Positions 41,638 to 51,385 of a stretch of 64,000 bases of DNA are shown here, one piece after another. The stretch is taken from contig NZ_ACIS01000006.1 in the NCBI RefSeq assembly GCF_000174355.1, positions 62,001 to 126,000 of the forward strand, written 5' to 3'. Every line of letters starts with the position of its first letter. Position 1 is the stretch's first letter. Below the pieces are notes generated by a model that worked only from the letters and a program-made list of their open reading frames with translations, did no database searches and was not told where the DNA came from. Made by a program: the position numbers and the translations under genes. The stretch comes from Pseudogulbenkiania ferrooxidans 2002. Lineage in GTDB: Bacteria > Pseudomonadota > Gammaproteobacteria > Burkholderiales > Chromobacteriaceae.

Positions 41638-43605
41638 TCACTCCGCCTCGAAATCCACCAGCTCGTCGCCGTCCTTGACCTGTTCGCCGGCGGCGAAGTA
41701 GAACGCCAGCACCTTGCCGTCCGCCGGCGCGGTGATGGTGTGCTCCATCTTCATCGCTTCCAGGATCAGCAGCGGTTCGCCCTTGGCGATCGTTTTCCCC
41801 TCTTCGGCCAACAGCGCCACCACGCGGCCCGGCATCGGCGCCTTGAGGTGGGTTTCGCCGTGCATGCCGGCTTCCTGATAGGCGTAGGGGTCGACGTAGT
41901 CGAGTGCCAGGCGTTCGCCGGCGGCAAACAGCACGCGCTGCAGACCGTGGCGCACCAGGGTGGCGTCGAGCTGCTTGCCGTCCAGCGTCGCCGCGAGGCG
42001 GTTCTGCTCGAGGCGGGCGCTGGCCTGGATTGTGTCGCCGCCGATCTCCAGCGCGAAGCCGTCGCCCAGATAGCTCACCATGACCTCATGGCGGGTCTCG
42101 CCGTGCTGGAAGGCCACGCGGCGCTTCAGCGTGCCATTCAGGCGCCAACCGGCGAGCACGCCGAAGGCGTGGCGGTCGTCGGCCTGCGTGGCGAGCACCT
42201 CGCCCAGCGCCAGCAAGGCCAGTTGTTCGCTGCCCGGTGCGGCCGGGGGCGGCAGCAGGCTGTCGTGGTAGCGGGCGATCAGGCCGGTATCGACGTCGCC
42301 GCTGGCAAACGCCGGGTTGACGACGATGCGGCGCAGGAAACGGATATTGGTGGTGACGCCCGCGACCTGGTACGCCGCCAGCGCGGCGTCGAGCTGTTGC
42401 AGCGCGGCCTCGCGCGTTTCGCCCCAGACGATCAGCTTGGCGATCATCGGATCGTAGAACGGGCTGATGGTATCGCCCTGCAGCACGCCGGTATCGACGC
42501 GCACCTGGGCGTTCTCCGCCGGCGGCACCAGGTGCAGCAGGGTGCCGGTGGCGGGCAGGAAGCCCTTGTCCGGGTCTTCGGCGTAGATGCGCGCCTCGAT
42601 GCTGTGGCCATGGATCGCGAGCTTGTCCTGGCTCAGCGGCAAGGGCTGGCCCGAGGCTACCTTGAGCTGCCACGCTACCAGGTCCTGGCCGGTGATCATC
42701 TCGGTGACCGGGTGTTCCACTTGCAGGCGGGTGTTCATTTCCATGAAGTAGAACCGGCCGGAGTCCACGTCCATGATGAACTCGACCGTGCCGGCGCCGA
42801 CGTAGCCTACGGCGCGCGCGGCGGCAACGGCGGCCTCGCCCATGGCCTGACGGGTTTCCGTTGGGAGGTGCGGGGCGGGAGCTTCTTCCAGCACTTTCTG
42901 GTGGCGGCGCTGCACCGAGCAGTCGCGCTCGAACAAGTAGACGCAGTCGCCCAGGCTGTCGGCGAACACCTGGATTTCGACGTGGCGCGGGCGGGTCAGG
43001 TACTTCTCCACCAGCACCTTGTCGTCGCCGAAGCTGGCGCGCGCTTCGCGTTGGCAGGAGGCGAGGGCGGCGAGGAAGTCGTCGGACTTCTCCACGATGC
43101 GCATGCCCTTGCCGCCACCGCCGGCGCTGGCCTTGATCAGTACCGGGTAGCCGATGGCGTCGGCCTGGCGCTTGAGAAAATCCGGCTCCTGGTTGTCGCC
43201 GTGGTAGCCCGGCACCAGCGGCACCTTGGCTTTTTCCATCAGCGCCTTGGCGGCGGACTTGCTGCCCATCGCTGCGATGGCGGAAGCCGGCGGGCCGATG
43301 AAGGCGATGCCGGCGGCCTCGCAGGCGGCGGCGAAGTCCTCGTTCTCGGACAGGAAGCCATAGCCGGGGTGGACGCCCTGGGCACCGCTCTGCCTGGCGA
43401 TGTCGAGGATCAGCTCGGCCTTGAGGTAGGACTCGGCGGCCGGCGCCGGACCCAGCCGGTAGGCCTCGTCGGCCAGCTTGACGAAGCGGGCGTTGGCGTC
43501 GGCGTCGGAATACACCGCCACGGTGCGGATGCCCATGGCGCGTGCGGTCTTGATCACCCTGCAAGCGATCTCACCGCGGTTGGCAATCAGGATCTTGTTG
43601 AACAT
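41638..43605 (-). CDS. liuD: methylcrotonyl-CoA carboxylase, biotin-carrying alpha subunit
   Basis: 655 residues. Biotin carboxylase domain (about 1-450; FNKILIANRGEIACRV start, ATP-grasp GGGGKGMRIV near 163, EMNTRLQVEHPVTE near 285), linker domain, then a biotin carrier domain with EAMKMEHT; Lys619 is the biotinylation site. With LiuB it carboxylates 3-methylcrotonyl-CoA in leucine breakdown. Its pairing with the liuB-type beta subunit separates it from acetyl-CoA or propionyl-CoA carboxylases. Confidence 0.94.
   Translation of the reverse strand: MFNKILIANRGEIACRVIKTARAMGIRTVAVYSDADANARFVKLADEAYRLGPAPAAESYLKAELILDIARQSGAQGVHPGYGFLSENEDFAAACEAAGIAFIGPPASAIAAMGSKSAAKALMEKAKVPLVPGYHGDNQEPDFLKRQADAIGYPVLIKASAGGGGKGMRIVEKSDDFLAALASCQREARASFGDDKVLVEKYLTRPRHVEIQVFADSLGDCVYLFERDCSVQRRHQKVLEEAPAPHLPTETRQAMGEAAVAAARAVGYVGAGTVEFIMDVDSGRFYFMEMNTRLQVEHPVTEMITGQDLVAWQLKVASGQPLPLSQDKLAIHGHSIEARIYAEDPDKGFLPATGTLLHLVPPAENAQVRVDTGVLQGDTISPFYDPMIAKLIVWGETREAALQQLDAALAAYQVAGVTTNIRFLRRIVVNPAFASGDVDTGLIARYHDSLLPPPAAPGSEQLALLALGEVLATQADDRHAFGVLAGWRLNGTLKRRVAFQHGETRHEVMVSYLGDGFALEIGGDTIQASARLEQNRLAATLDGKQLDATLVRHGLQRVLFAAGERLALDYVDPYAYQEAGMHGETHLKAPMPGRVVALLAEEGKTIAKGEPLLILEAMKMEHTITAPADGKVLAFYFAAGEQVKDGDELVDFEAE
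41803..41814 (-). repeat. degenerate copy of the 12-mer repeat
   Basis: TTCGGCCAACAG, 10 of 12; inside liuD. Weak. Confidence 0.3.
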
Positions 43606-43669
43606 GGTGGGGCGCTTCCCTGTTTCTGTTTTCGCCGTTTCCGGAGGAATGGCCGGGCGGCAGTCGGCA

Positions 43670-43681
43670 AGGTTGGCCGAA
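43670..43681 (+). repeat. AGGTTGGCCGAA repeat copy between liuC and liuD
   Basis: Perfect 12-mer in the 118-bp gap between liuC and liuD, preceded by A and followed by G like most copies. Confidence 0.8.
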
Positions 43682-43723
43682 GGCGGTGCGGCAAAGGCGC
43701 TGGGCGTCGGGTAGGCGTGCATC

Positions 43724-44515
43724 TCAGTCCTTCGCCCACGCCGGTGGGCGCTTGTCGAAGAACGACGCCAGTCCTTCACGCGCCTCGGCGCCGACGCGGA
43801 TGGCGGCGATGCGCTGGGCGGTGTCGTCCAGCAGCACGTCGTCGAGCGGCGAGCCGTCGCGCAGCAGCCCCAGCAGGTCCTTGGCGGCGGCCAGGGCCTG
43901 CGGTCCGCCCTTGGCGAACTCGGCGGCCACTTCGGCCACGCGGGCGTCCAGTTCGTCGGCGGCGACCACTTCATGCACCAGGCCGATCTTCAGCGCGGTG
44001 GCGGCATCGATGCGCTCGGCGCTGAGGAAGTAGCGTCGTGCCTGGCGCCAGCCGATGGCGTCGGCGACGTAGGGGCCGATGGTGGCCGGGATCAGCCCCA
44101 GCCGTACTTCGGTCAGCGCGAACCTGGCGGCGTCGGTGGCGATCGCCACGTCGCACACCGCGGTCAGCCCGGTGCCGCCGGCCATCGCCGCACCGTGGAT
44201 GCGCGCGATGACAGGTTTCTTGCTGCGGTAGATGCCCTTGAGCATGGCCGCCAGCCGGTTGGCGTCGTCTAGGTTCTGCGACTCGCTGTAGCCCGCGGCA
44301 CGGCGCATCCAGTCGAGGTCGGCCCCGGCCGAGAAGCTCTTGCCGCGTCCGGCCAGCACGATCACGCGCACGCCGGCATCTTCGTTCAATTCGACGAAGG
44401 CCCGCGTCAGCTCGGCGATCAGCACTTCGTTCATGGCGTTGTGCAGCTCGGGCCGGTTCATCCACACCGTGGCGAGGTGCCCGGTGCGTTCGATTTCCAG
44501 GGTGGTGTAGCTCAT
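43724..44515 (-). CDS. liuC: methylglutaconyl-CoA hydratase
   Basis: 263 residues from ATG 44515, which has GGGAG six bases upstream; an ATG two codons earlier abuts that site. Crotonase family with oxyanion segments SAGADLDWM (about 64-72) and AAMAGGTGLTAVCD (about 109-122). The Glu in LTEVRLGLIP is kept, while the position of the first catalytic Glu of classic enoyl-CoA hydratase is not a Glu, as I recall for bacterial LiuC-type enzymes. Hydrates 3-methylglutaconyl-CoA to HMG-CoA. Confidence 0.88.
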   Translation of the reverse strand: MSYTTLEIERTGHLATVWMNRPELHNAMNEVLIAELTRAFVELNEDAGVRVIVLAGRGKSFSAGADLDWMRRAAGYSESQNLDDANRLAAMLKGIYRSKKPVIARIHGAAMAGGTGLTAVCDVAIATDAARFALTEVRLGLIPATIGPYVADAIGWRQARRYFLSAERIDAATALKIGLVHEVVAADELDARVAEVAAEFAKGGPQALAAAKDLLGLLRDGSPLDDVLLDDTAQRIAAIRVGAEAREGLASFFDKRPPAWAKD

Positions 44516-44529
44516 CTCCATCTCCCTTT

Positions 44530-44673
44530 GAGCCTATCTCATTAGGCGGCTGCGCCTTCGCATCTTGAGTGCTGGCGGTGCTCGGAATCCTCATGGACTC
44601 CGTGTCCATTCCGGTTCCTGTGCTCCGGCGACACTCAACCTGCTTTGGCTCGCTCGCCTACTGGAATAGGCTC
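44530..44673. repeat. MITE-like repeat, family 1 copy D, inside the liu operon
   Basis: 144-bp element filling nearly the whole gap between liuB and liuC; its right end abuts the liuB stop codon. Inverted ends: GAGCCTATCTCATTAGGCGG against reverse complement GAGCCTATTCCAGTAGGCG. It shares with 31126-31304 the blocks CATCTTGAGTGC, TCCATTCCGGTTCCTGTGCTCC and CTCAACCTGCTTTGGC, but lacks the 35-bp hairpin segment of that copy. Confidence 0.75.
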
Positions 44674-46272
44674 TTACATACGGAATACGCCGAAGCGCGT
44701 CTTCTCGATCGGTGCCGACAGGGTGGCTTCCAGCGCCAGGCTCAGCACCTCGCGTGTCTGTGCCGGGTCGATCACGCCGTCGTCCCACAGCCGCGCGCTG
44801 GCGTAGTAGGGGTGGCCCTGGTGCTCGTACTGCGAGCGGATCGGCGCCTTGAAGGCTTCTTCTTCCTCGGCCGACCAGGCGTCGCCCAACTGGTCGCGTT
44901 TGACCTGGGCCAGCACGCCGGCGGCCTGTTCCCCGCCCATCACCGAGATGCGGCTGTTCGGCCACATCCACAGGAAGCGGGGCGAGTAGGCGCGGCCGCA
45001 CATGCCGTAGTTGCCGGCGCCGAAGCTGCCGCCGATCAGCACGGTGAACTTGGGCACGCTGGCACAGGCCACGGCGGTCACCAGCTTGGCGCCGTCCTTG
45101 GCGATGCCGCCGTTCTCGTACTTCTTGCCCACCATGAAGCCGGTGATGTTCTGCAGGAAGATCAGTGGAATGCCGCGCTGGCAGCACAGCTCGACGAAGT
45201 GCGCACCCTTGAGCGCGGATTCGCTGAACAGGATGCCGTTGTTGGCGATGATGCCGACGCGGTAGCCGTTGAGGCGAGCAAAGCCGGTCACCAGTGTGGT
45301 GCCGTAGTTCTGCTTGAATTCGTCGAAGTCGGAGTCGTCCACCAGCCGCGCGATGATCTCGCGCACGTCGAACGGTTTTTTCGGGTCGGCCGGAATCACG
45401 CCGTAGATTTCCTCCGCGGCGTAACGCGGCGCTTTCGGCTCGGCACGATCGAGCTCGCCCTGTTTCTTCCAGTTGAGGTCGGATACGATGCGGCGCGCGA
45501 TGGAGAGCGCGTGCGCGTCGTTCTGCGCCAGATGGTCGGCCACCCCGGAGATGCGGGTGTGCACGTCGCCGCCGCCCAGTTCCTCGGCATCGACCACCTC
45601 GCCGGTGGCCGCCTTCACCAGAGGCGGGCCGCCGAGGAAGATGGTGCCCTGTTCCTTGACGATGATGGTCTCGTCGCTCATCGCCGGCACGTAGGCGCCG
45701 CCGGCGGTGCACGAGCCCATCACCACGGCGATCTGCGGGATGCCGGCGGCGGAGAGCTGGGCCTGGTTGTAGAAGATGCGGCCAAAGTGCTCGCGGTCGG
45801 GAAACACCTCGTCCTGCAAGGGCAGGAAGGCGCCGCCGGAGTCCACCAGGTAGAGGCAGGGCAGGCGGTTTTCGCGGGCAATTTCCTGGGCGCGCAGGTG
45901 CTTCTTCACCGTCATCGGGTAATAAGTGCCGCCCTTCACCGTGGCGTCGTTGGCCACGATCATGCACTCCACCCCGGCCACGCGGCCGATGCCGGCCACC
46001 ACGCCGGCGCCGGGGGCGCCGTCGTGGTACATGCCGAAGGCGGCGAGCTGCGATAGCTCGAGGAAGGGCGCGCCCGGGTCGAGCAAGAGGTCGATGCGCT
46101 CGCGCGGCAGCAGCTTGCCGCGCGCCATGTGCTTGGCGCGGGCGGCGTCACCGCCGCCCAGGGCGTTTCGGCCAACCTTTTCCTTGAGGTCGGCCACCAG
46201 CGCGCGCATCTTGTCAGCGTTGGTCTGGAACTCCGCTGCTCGCGGCGACAGCTTGGATTCGAGTGTCGGCAT
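44674..46272 (-). CDS. liuB: methylcrotonyl-CoA carboxylase, beta (carboxyltransferase) subunit
   Basis: 532 residues, standard length. Carboxyltransferase that moves CO2 from biotin on LiuD to 3-methylcrotonyl-CoA. N-terminal [19 protein letters not shown] (about 49-67) and the two crotonase-like halves with [13 protein letters not shown] (about 187-199) and [16 protein letters not shown] (near 415) are characteristic. Follows liuA after 3 nt. The liuC gene downstream is separated by a repeat element. One repeat 12-mer (46167-46178) near the 5' end. Confidence 0.95.
   Translation of the reverse strand: MPTLESKLSPRAAEFQTNADKMRALVADLKEKVGRNALGGGDAARAKHMARGKLLPRERIDLLLDPGAPFLELSQLAAFGMYHDGAPGAGVVAGIGRVAGVECMIVANDATVKGGTYYPMTVKKHLRAQEIARENRLPCLYLVDSGGAFLPLQDEVFPDREHFGRIFYNQAQLSAAGIPQIAVVMGSCTAGGAYVPAMSDETIIVKEQGTIFLGGPPLVKAATGEVVDAEELGGGDVHTRISGVADHLAQNDAHALSIARRIVSDLNWKKQGELDRAEPKAPRYAAEEIYGVIPADPKKPFDVREIIARLVDDSDFDEFKQNYGTTLVTGFARLNGYRVGIIANNGILFSESALKGAHFVELCCQRGIPLIFLQNITGFMVGKKYENGGIAKDGAKLVTAVACASVPKFTVLIGGSFGAGNYGMCGRAYSPRFLWMWPNSRISVMGGEQAAGVLAQVKRDQLGDAWSAEEEEAFKAPIRSQYEHQGHPYYASARLWDDGVIDPAQTREVLSLALEATLSAPIEKTRFGVFRM
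46167..46178 (-). repeat. AGGTTGGCCGAA repeat copy in liuB
   Basis: Perfect 12-mer read by liuB as VGRN, a frame different from the other sense-strand copies. Confidence 0.8.
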
Positions 46273-46275
46273 GGC

Positions 46276-47445
46276 TTACCTCGTTTCGGCCATCAGTTCG
46301 CGGCCGATCAGCCAGCGGCGGATTTCGCTGGTGCCGGCGCCGATTTCGTACAGCTTGGCGTCGCGCAACAGGCGGCCGGTGGGGTATTCGTTGATGTAGC
46401 CGTTGCCGCCCAGGCACTGGATGGCATCGAGCGCCATCTGCGTGGCGTTCTCGGCGGCGTACAGGATCGCCCCGGCGGCGTCCTTGCGCGTCTGGCGTCC
46501 GGATTCGCCACGGTCGAGCGCCTGGCCCACGGCGTAGACGTAGGCGCGGCTGGCCGAGAGCTTGACGTACATGTCGGCAAGCTTGCCCTGCATCAGCTGG
46601 AAGTCGCCGATCGCCTGGCCGAACTGCTGGCGGTCGTTCAGGTAGGGCACCACCACGTCCATGCATGCCTGCATGATGCCCAGCGGGCCGGCGGCCAGCA
46701 CCGCGCGTTCGAAATCCAGCCCGCTCATCAGCACCTTCACGCCTTCGCCTTCCTTGCCGAGGATGTTCTCCGCCGGGACTTCGCAGTCGTCGAAGAAGAT
46801 CGGATAGGTGTTGGAGCCGCGCATGCCGAGCTTGTCGAGCTTGCTGCCGTGCGTGAAGCCTTTAAAGCCTTTCTCGACGATGAAAGCGGTGATGCCCTTG
46901 GGGCCGGCGTTGACGTCGGTCTTGGCGTACACCACCAGGGTGTCGGCGTCGCCACCGTTGGTGATCCACATCTTGCTGCCGTTGAGTACGTAGCGGTCGC
47001 CTTTCTTGTCGGCACGCAGCTTCATGCTCACCACGTCGGAACCGGCGTTGGGCTCGGACATCGCCAGTGCACCGACGTGCTCGCCGGAGATCAGCTTGGG
47101 CAGGTACTTCGCCTTCTGTGCCGCGCTGCCGTTCTTGCGGATCTGGTTGACGCACAGGTTGGAGTGGGCGCCGTAGGAGAGGGCGACCGAGGCGCTGGCG
47201 CGCGAAATTTCCTCCATCGCGATCATGTGCGCCAGGTACCCCATGTTGCTGCCGCCGTATTCCTCTTCTACGGTGATACCAAGCAGGCCCAGATCGCCGA
47301 ACTTCTTCCACAGGTCGGCCGGAAACAAGTTGTCGCGGTCGATGTCGGCGGCGCGCGGGGCGATCTCGGCGTCGGCGAAGGCCTTTACCGAGTCACGCAA
47401 CATTTCATAAGTCTCGCCATGGGCAAAACGCAGGCTGGTGAACAT
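46276..47445 (-). CDS. liuA: isovaleryl-CoA dehydrogenase
   Basis: 389 residues. FAD-dependent acyl-CoA dehydrogenase converting isovaleryl-CoA to 3-methylcrotonyl-CoA. Signatures: [18 protein letters not shown] (about 126-143) and the C-terminal [30 protein letters not shown]. The Glu in [15 protein letters not shown] (near 243) matches the unusual catalytic-base position of isovaleryl-CoA dehydrogenases. ATG 47445 has GAGGAG upstream. First gene of the catabolic unit, with a LiuR palindrome 59 bp upstream. Confidence 0.95.
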   Translation of the reverse strand: MFTSLRFAHGETYEMLRDSVKAFADAEIAPRAADIDRDNLFPADLWKKFGDLGLLGITVEEEYGGSNMGYLAHMIAMEEISRASASVALSYGAHSNLCVNQIRKNGSAAQKAKYLPKLISGEHVGALAMSEPNAGSDVVSMKLRADKKGDRYVLNGSKMWITNGGDADTLVVYAKTDVNAGPKGITAFIVEKGFKGFTHGSKLDKLGMRGSNTYPIFFDDCEVPAENILGKEGEGVKVLMSGLDFERAVLAAGPLGIMQACMDVVVPYLNDRQQFGQAIGDFQLMQGKLADMYVKLSASRAYVYAVGQALDRGESGRQTRKDAAGAILYAAENATQMALDAIQCLGGNGYINEYPTGRLLRDAKLYEIGAGTSEIRRWLIGRELMAETR

Positions 47446-47503
47446 GATCGTTTTCTCCTCTGTCATTCTCGGCGCAAGGGCCATGTCGTCGATTTATTTT
47501 GGG

Positions 47504-47517
47504 TTACGTTTACGTAA
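47504..47517. promoter_or_regulatory. LiuR operator upstream of liuA
   Basis: TTACGT-TT-ACGTAA, perfect 6-bp arms around a 2-bp centre, 59 bp before the liuA start. The same 14-mer recurs at 48249-48262 beside liuR, which makes a shared regulator site very likely. Confidence 0.8.
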
Positions 47518-47616
47518 GCGTCAATATAAAAATGCAAAAAACCAGCTTGGCGGGGTTCGGATTGCCGACAAACTCGATCGAGCGCAGCGAGGCCCCCTTG
47601 CAGGGCAAGGGCGGCC

Positions 47617-47645
47617 TGCGTGCGAATCTTTAAGATTCGCTCAGC
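47617..47645. repeat. fragment of family 1 repeat hairpin
   Basis: TGCGTGCGAATCTT-T-AAGATTCGCTCAGC. Both arms match the hairpin of the element at 51060-51234 (TGCGTGCGAATCT...AGATTCGCTCAGC), with a shorter loop; flanks do not match. Probably a remnant. Confidence 0.55.
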
Positions 47646-47667
47646 GAAGGATTGGGGATAGGTAGAG

Positions 47668-47753
47668 AGGCTGCGAAATCAAATGCTTAGGTGGAGATGA
47701 CCCGGCTCTGCCGGGTCCTGTAAACACGTACCAGAGTGCTTTGTCAGCAGCCT
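47668..47753. repeat. small inverted-ended segment upstream of liuA
   Basis: Starts AGGCTGC and ends GCAGCCT, with an internal 8-bp hairpin GACCCGGC-TCT-GCCGGGTC (47699-47717). Looks like another short MITE-type element, but only one copy is in the window. Confidence 0.35.
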
Positions 47754-47776
47754 AACCCCGCTCGGCGGGGCTGAGG

Positions 47777-48184
47777 TCAGCCGTTGGCGGAGTCGGACTT
47801 GGCGGTCATCTCGTCGATCACGGTGCGGCAGTGCGCTTCCAGCGTGTCGATCTCGGCCAACACCGCATCGATGTCGTCGCGCTGTTCTTCCAACTGCTGG
47901 CGGCGCTCGCTCAACAGCCGCAACAGCTTGAGCGACTGGCTCGCCTCATCCTTCGCCAGTTCGTACAAGTCGAGGATTTCGCGGATTTCCTGCAGCGACA
48001 ACCCGATGCGTTTGCCGCGCAGGATCAGCTTCAGCCGGGCGCGATCGCGTCGGGTGAACACGCGCTGGCGGCCGGCGCGTTCCGGCTCGATCAGACCCTG
48101 CTCTTCGTAGAAGCGGATGGTGCGCAGGGTGACGCCGAAGTCGCGGGCCAGGTCGGAGATGGAGAATAGCTCTTGCTGGGTCAT
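47777..48184 (-). CDS. liuR: MerR-family regulator of leucine/isovalerate catabolism
   Basis: 135 residues. N-terminal MerR helix-turn-helix (FSISDLARDFGVTLRTIRFYEEQGLIEPER, about 7-36), a coiled-coil dimerization helix rich in Glu/Gln/Leu (about 85-115) and no Cys-based metal site, so it is the small-metabolite type. Position directly upstream of the liu genes and two identical palindromes around it match LiuR, the known regulator of this pathway in proteobacteria. Confidence 0.92.
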   Translation of the reverse strand: MTQQELFSISDLARDFGVTLRTIRFYEEQGLIEPERAGRQRVFTRRDRARLKLILRGKRIGLSLQEIREILDLYELAKDEASQSLKLLRLLSERRQQLEEQRDDIDAVLAEIDTLEAHCRTVIDEMTAKSDSANG

Positions 48185-48248
48185 GGTGATTCCTGTCCTT
48201 ATGTCGCGATTGTAGCGTTTTCTCCACGCTTGCAGGTCGGTCTTGTGA

Positions 48249-48262
48249 TTACGTTTACGTAA
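48249..48262. promoter_or_regulatory. LiuR operator between liuR and the acyl-CoA synthetase gene
   Basis: Identical TTACGTTTACGTAA, almost midway between the divergent starts (65 bp from liuR, 67 bp from the synthetase), so one site could control both genes and autoregulate liuR. Confidence 0.8.
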
Positions 48263-48328
48263 TAGTAACTTATCGCGCAGAAGAAAAGCGCATCAATCAC
48301 CGCGTTCCGCGACACAGGAGGAGAGAGC

Positions 48329-50017
<1,689 letters not shown>

Positions 50018-50206
50018 GGCGGTCCGCCTTGGCATGACGGTGCGGTGGAGGTCTCGGGTCGAGTGGACGGCAGTGCACACGGTGCCGAACAGTAAAGAAC
50101 CGTTGTGCACAGCAAGGCATGCGGCTTGGTGGTGCCGGCACCCGCACCACAGCCGTCACGCCTCGTCCGCCGCTTGTCATGCCTTGACCTGCGCTTACCG
50201 TGAAGT

Positions 50207-50227
50207 GCCCCGCCTTGCGGGGCTTTT
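50207..50227 (+). terminator. terminator past the acyl-CoA synthetase gene
   Basis: GCCCCGC-CTT-GCGGGGC then TTTT; 190 nt past the stop. A TACAAT box (50231-50236) just after it may be the -10 of the next gene. Confidence 0.75.
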
Positions 50228-50263
50228 CGCTACAATGCCCGGCAAACAACCCGAGGAATCATC

Positions 50264-50932
50264 ATGAGCGACATCGTATTCACCGACGCCGACCTGGCCC
50301 GTCTGGAAGAACTGCTGACCCCGCTGTCGCAAAGCGGCAGCACCATGCGTCCGGACGAGGTGCAGGGCTATTTCACGGCACTGGCCAGCGGCCCGGACAC
50401 GGTCGTGGCCGGCAGCTGGCTCGACGAGGTGCTCGGTGACGCTCCCGAGTTCGAGGATGCCACGACCGAAGCCGAACTCGGCGCGTTGTTGCAGAAGCTG
50501 TACGATGCCACCGTAACCGCGCTGGCTGCCGGCGAGGTGCCTGATCTGATCCTGTACGAAGCCGAAGATGCCGAAGAGGCCGACTTCTGGCCGTGGTGCA
50601 ACGCCTACCTGTACGCGCTCGACAACGTCGATACCGACTGGTTCGAGGCCGCCGATGACGAGGGTTTCGAAGACCTGCTGCTGCCGATCATGGCGCTGGG
50701 TGGCATGTTCGAGGACGAGGAAGAGGGCAAGGAGCTGATCACCTTCACCGACGCCGAACTCGACAATTTCAAGGACGAACTGCCCGACGCCGTCCGTGCC
50801 GTCTACGTCTACTGGCAGGCCAAGCAACAGGCCCCGAGCACGGTGCGCCGCGAGGGCGACAAGGTCGGCCGCAACGACCCCTGCCCGTGCGGCAGCGGCA
50901 AGAAGTACAAGGCCTGCCACGGCAAGAACTGA
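50264..50932 (+). CDS. YecA/UPF0149 family protein with C-terminal SEC-C zinc motif
   Basis: 222 residues. Very acidic UPF0149 domain (residues about 10-185, including [14 protein letters not shown]) and a C-terminal SEC-C motif [18 protein letters not shown] (203-220) whose Cys-x-Cys...Cys-His binds zinc, as in SecA and E. coli YecA. SEC-C domains help target SecA-type factors to ribosomes or nascent chains; the role of the stand-alone protein is unclear. No operon partner. A chain of two repeat elements follows 3 nt after its stop. Confidence 0.85.
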   Translation: MSDIVFTDADLARLEELLTPLSQSGSTMRPDEVQGYFTALASGPDTVVAGSWLDEVLGDAPEFEDATTEAELGALLQKLYDATVTALAAGEVPDLILYEAEDAEEADFWPWCNAYLYALDNVDTDWFEAADDEGFEDLLLPIMALGGMFEDEEEGKELITFTDAELDNFKDELPDAVRAVYVYWQAKQQAPSTVRREGDKVGRNDPCPCGSGKKYKACHGKN

Positions 50933-50935
50933 GTG

Positions 50936-51052
50936 CTTGTAAATAAATCTGCTGCGCACCCCGATCCCGGTCCTGCGATGCTCGCCGTACCACTTGTACG
51001 GCTGCGCTTCTCGAACCAGCCTCGGGCCGCTCGCGACGATTTCTTTCACAAG
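50936..51052. repeat. small repeat element, family 2
   Basis: 117 bp with imperfect inverted ends: CTTGTAAATAAATC on the left against reverse complement CTTGTGAAAGAAATC on the right. The centre is a perfect hairpin GCCGTAC-CACTT-GTACGGC (50984-51002) inside a longer imperfect stem. It starts 4 nt past a stop codon and ends 2 nt before the next element. A 15-mer of it recurs at 7193-7207. Confidence 0.6.
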
Positions 51053-51059
51053 CTCTGAG

Positions 51060-51234
51060 AACCTGTTCACGATCTGTCGCGAGCAGCCCTCAGCGGGGTG
51101 AAGAGCAGCGCAGGAACCGGAATGAACTGGAGTACATGAGGATCATGGCTGAGCGAATCTCCACAGGAGATTCGCACGCACAGAGCAGCACATGAGCCCC
51201 GATCAGGGATGCGCAGCAAGATCGTGAACAGGTT
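51060..51234. repeat. MITE-like element, family 1 copy C, with perfect terminal inverted repeats
   Basis: 175 bp bounded by AACCTGTTCACGATCT and its exact reverse complement AGATCGTGAACAGGTT (16 bp), and flanked by the direct repeat CTGAG on both sides (51055-51059, 51235-51239), as left by transposition. The internal sequence shares GAACCGGAAT, CATGAGGATCATGGCTGA and CAGAGCAGC blocks (inverted) with copy A at 31126-31304. It has a 10-bp perfect hairpin GCGAATCTCC-ACA-GGAGATTCGC. No coding capacity. Confidence 0.8.
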
Positions 51235-51262
51235 CTGAGCGAATTCGATCCGCCACATAATG

Positions 51263-51297
51263 ACCGCCCCGCCGGCTGCACGCTCGTGGGGCGGTTT
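51263..51297 (+). terminator. plus-strand terminator past the repeat cluster
   Basis: ACCGCCCC...GGGGCGGT then TTTT. Likely the original terminator of the YecA-like gene, pushed more than 300 bp away by the two repeat elements. Confidence 0.65.
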
Positions 51298-51326
51298 TCA
51301 TGTCAGGAGTGATCCATCCTCCCAAG

Positions 51327-51349
51327 AAAAAAACGGCCCCGAAGGGCCG
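51327..51349 (-). terminator. acyl-CoA dehydrogenase terminator
   Basis: CGGCCC-CGAA-GGGCCG, followed on the minus strand by seven T, 37 nt past the stop. Confidence 0.88.
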
Positions 51350-51385
51350 CCAAAACACACTCCTGCACAGAGTCGAACAAACCGG

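Larger units (their letters stand above)
47446..47776. other. 331-bp gap between liuR and liuA
   Basis: Holds the liuA operator (47504-47517), a copy of the dyad CCTTGCAGGGCAAGG (47596-47610), a fragment of the family 1 repeat hairpin (47617-47645) and a second small inverted-ended segment (47668-47753) with an internal GACCCGGC-TCT-GCCGGGTC hairpin. CCCCGC-TCG-GCGGGG (47756-47770) just past liuR is a weak terminator candidate. No gene. Confidence 0.55.

Noticed and set aside
47850-47862. Other TCGGCCAAC-type words (for example in liuR, mdcB at 2230, 8952) as further copies of the 12-mer
   Set aside because: They match only 9-10 of 12 positions; some may be decayed copies but at that level chance cannot be excluded, so they were not counted.
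51141-51190. Hairpin GCGAATCTCC-ACA-GGAGATTCGC as an ordinary terminator
   Set aside because: It has no T run, lies inside an element with transposon-like ends, and recurs with paired changes in other copies.
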